Part shown: in pieces, positions 21,173 to 21,186 of the stretch
How the letters are laid out: each line of letters opens with the position of its first letter
Numbering within the stretch: the first letter of the stretch is position 1
Source of the DNA: JAKPKF01 sp964579365
Lineage (GTDB): Bacteria > Patescibacteriota > Dojkabacteria > SC72
Direction of reading: 5' to 3'
Length of the DNA stretch: 21,186 nucleotides
Assembly: GCA_964579365.1 (NCBI GenBank)
Contig: CAZOFW010000009.1
Location: 1-21,186 of the forward strand
Position numbers and translations under genes: made by a program
Notes under the pieces: model-generated
The model's input: only the letters and a program-made list of their open reading frames with translations
Database searches by the model: none
Told to the model about the DNA's origin: nothing

Positions 21173-21186
21173 ATGGAAAACACACC
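21173..21186 (+). CDS. First codons of a probable gene cut by the window edge
   Basis: ATG-GAA-AAC-ACA and two further bases run to the end of the window. The only support is the extended -10 box just upstream and the tight gene packing seen elsewhere. The product cannot be told. Confidence 0.4.

Noticed and set aside
1..21186. TGA read as glycine (genetic code 25)
   Set aside because: Conserved genes are full length with the standard code and show no in-frame TGA; only the absence of TGA stops is notable.

Overview
The window looks like a piece of a small, AT-rich genome from the Candidate Phyla Radiation (Patescibacteria). Dojkabacteria or a Microgenomates/Katanobacteria-type lineage would fit, but the phylum cannot be fixed from this sequence alone. 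The reasons are low GC, very tight gene packing with many 1 to 18 bp overlaps, short or minimal versions of housekeeping proteins, almost no Shine-Dalgarno sequences, -10 boxes lying 5 to 7 bases before start codons (leaderless transcripts), a membrane-anchored Clp ATPase and a type IV pilus assembly cluster. All 28 stop codons that can be assigned are TAA or TAG; none is TGA. The genes read normally with the standard bacterial code.

Layout, left to right. (1) Bases 1-3379, plus strand: a type IV pilus cluster made of the end of a probable pilin-like protein, a receiver-only response regulator, pilM, pilN and pilO. (2) Bases 3376-5377, minus strand: a translation/RNA operon rpmF-nusB-rnc-rpsP-khpA with a near-consensus promoter at 5407-5435. 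(3) Bases 5440-8567, minus strand: a two-gene unit of a small membrane protein and a double-ring Clp/Hsp100-like ATPase with its own membrane anchor and unusual pore loops. (4) Bases 8644-11919, plus strand: dus (tRNA-dihydrouridine synthase, split by an artificial 100-N gap), a HAD-like protein, an unknown 260-residue protein, a YggU/DUF167 protein and a transglutaminase-like protein. (5) Bases 11985-12370, minus strand: tRNA-Val(GAC) followed by a MazG-like pyrophosphohydrolase. (6) Bases 12421-12938, plus strand: a leaderless 34-residue microprotein translationally coupled to a Doc/Fic toxin-like protein, a candidate toxin-antitoxin pair. (7) Bases 12925-15079, minus strand: tig (no PPIase domain), clpP, and an unknown 172-residue gene where clpX often lies. 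(8) Bases 15118-16821: a sortase diverging from a membrane protein with Ig-like domains. (9) Bases 16915-20664, plus strand: an AI-2E/PerM-family permease and a PEP-synthase-like protein whose phospho-histidine is Asp and whose PEP-site motifs are mostly gone. (10) Bases 20647-21105, minus strand: a short pyroglutamyl-peptidase-like protein, and the first bases of a probable further gene on the plus strand.

Several parts touch protein quality control and the cell surface: trigger factor and ClpP together, a separate membrane-bound Clp-like unfoldase, pilus assembly, and sortase with a surface Ig-like protein. The least familiar items are the apparently dead PEP-synthase homologue, the anchored Clp ATPase with its partner, and the microprotein/Doc pair. 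There is no gene-free stretch over 300 bases, no rRNA, no CRISPR array and no insertion sequence.
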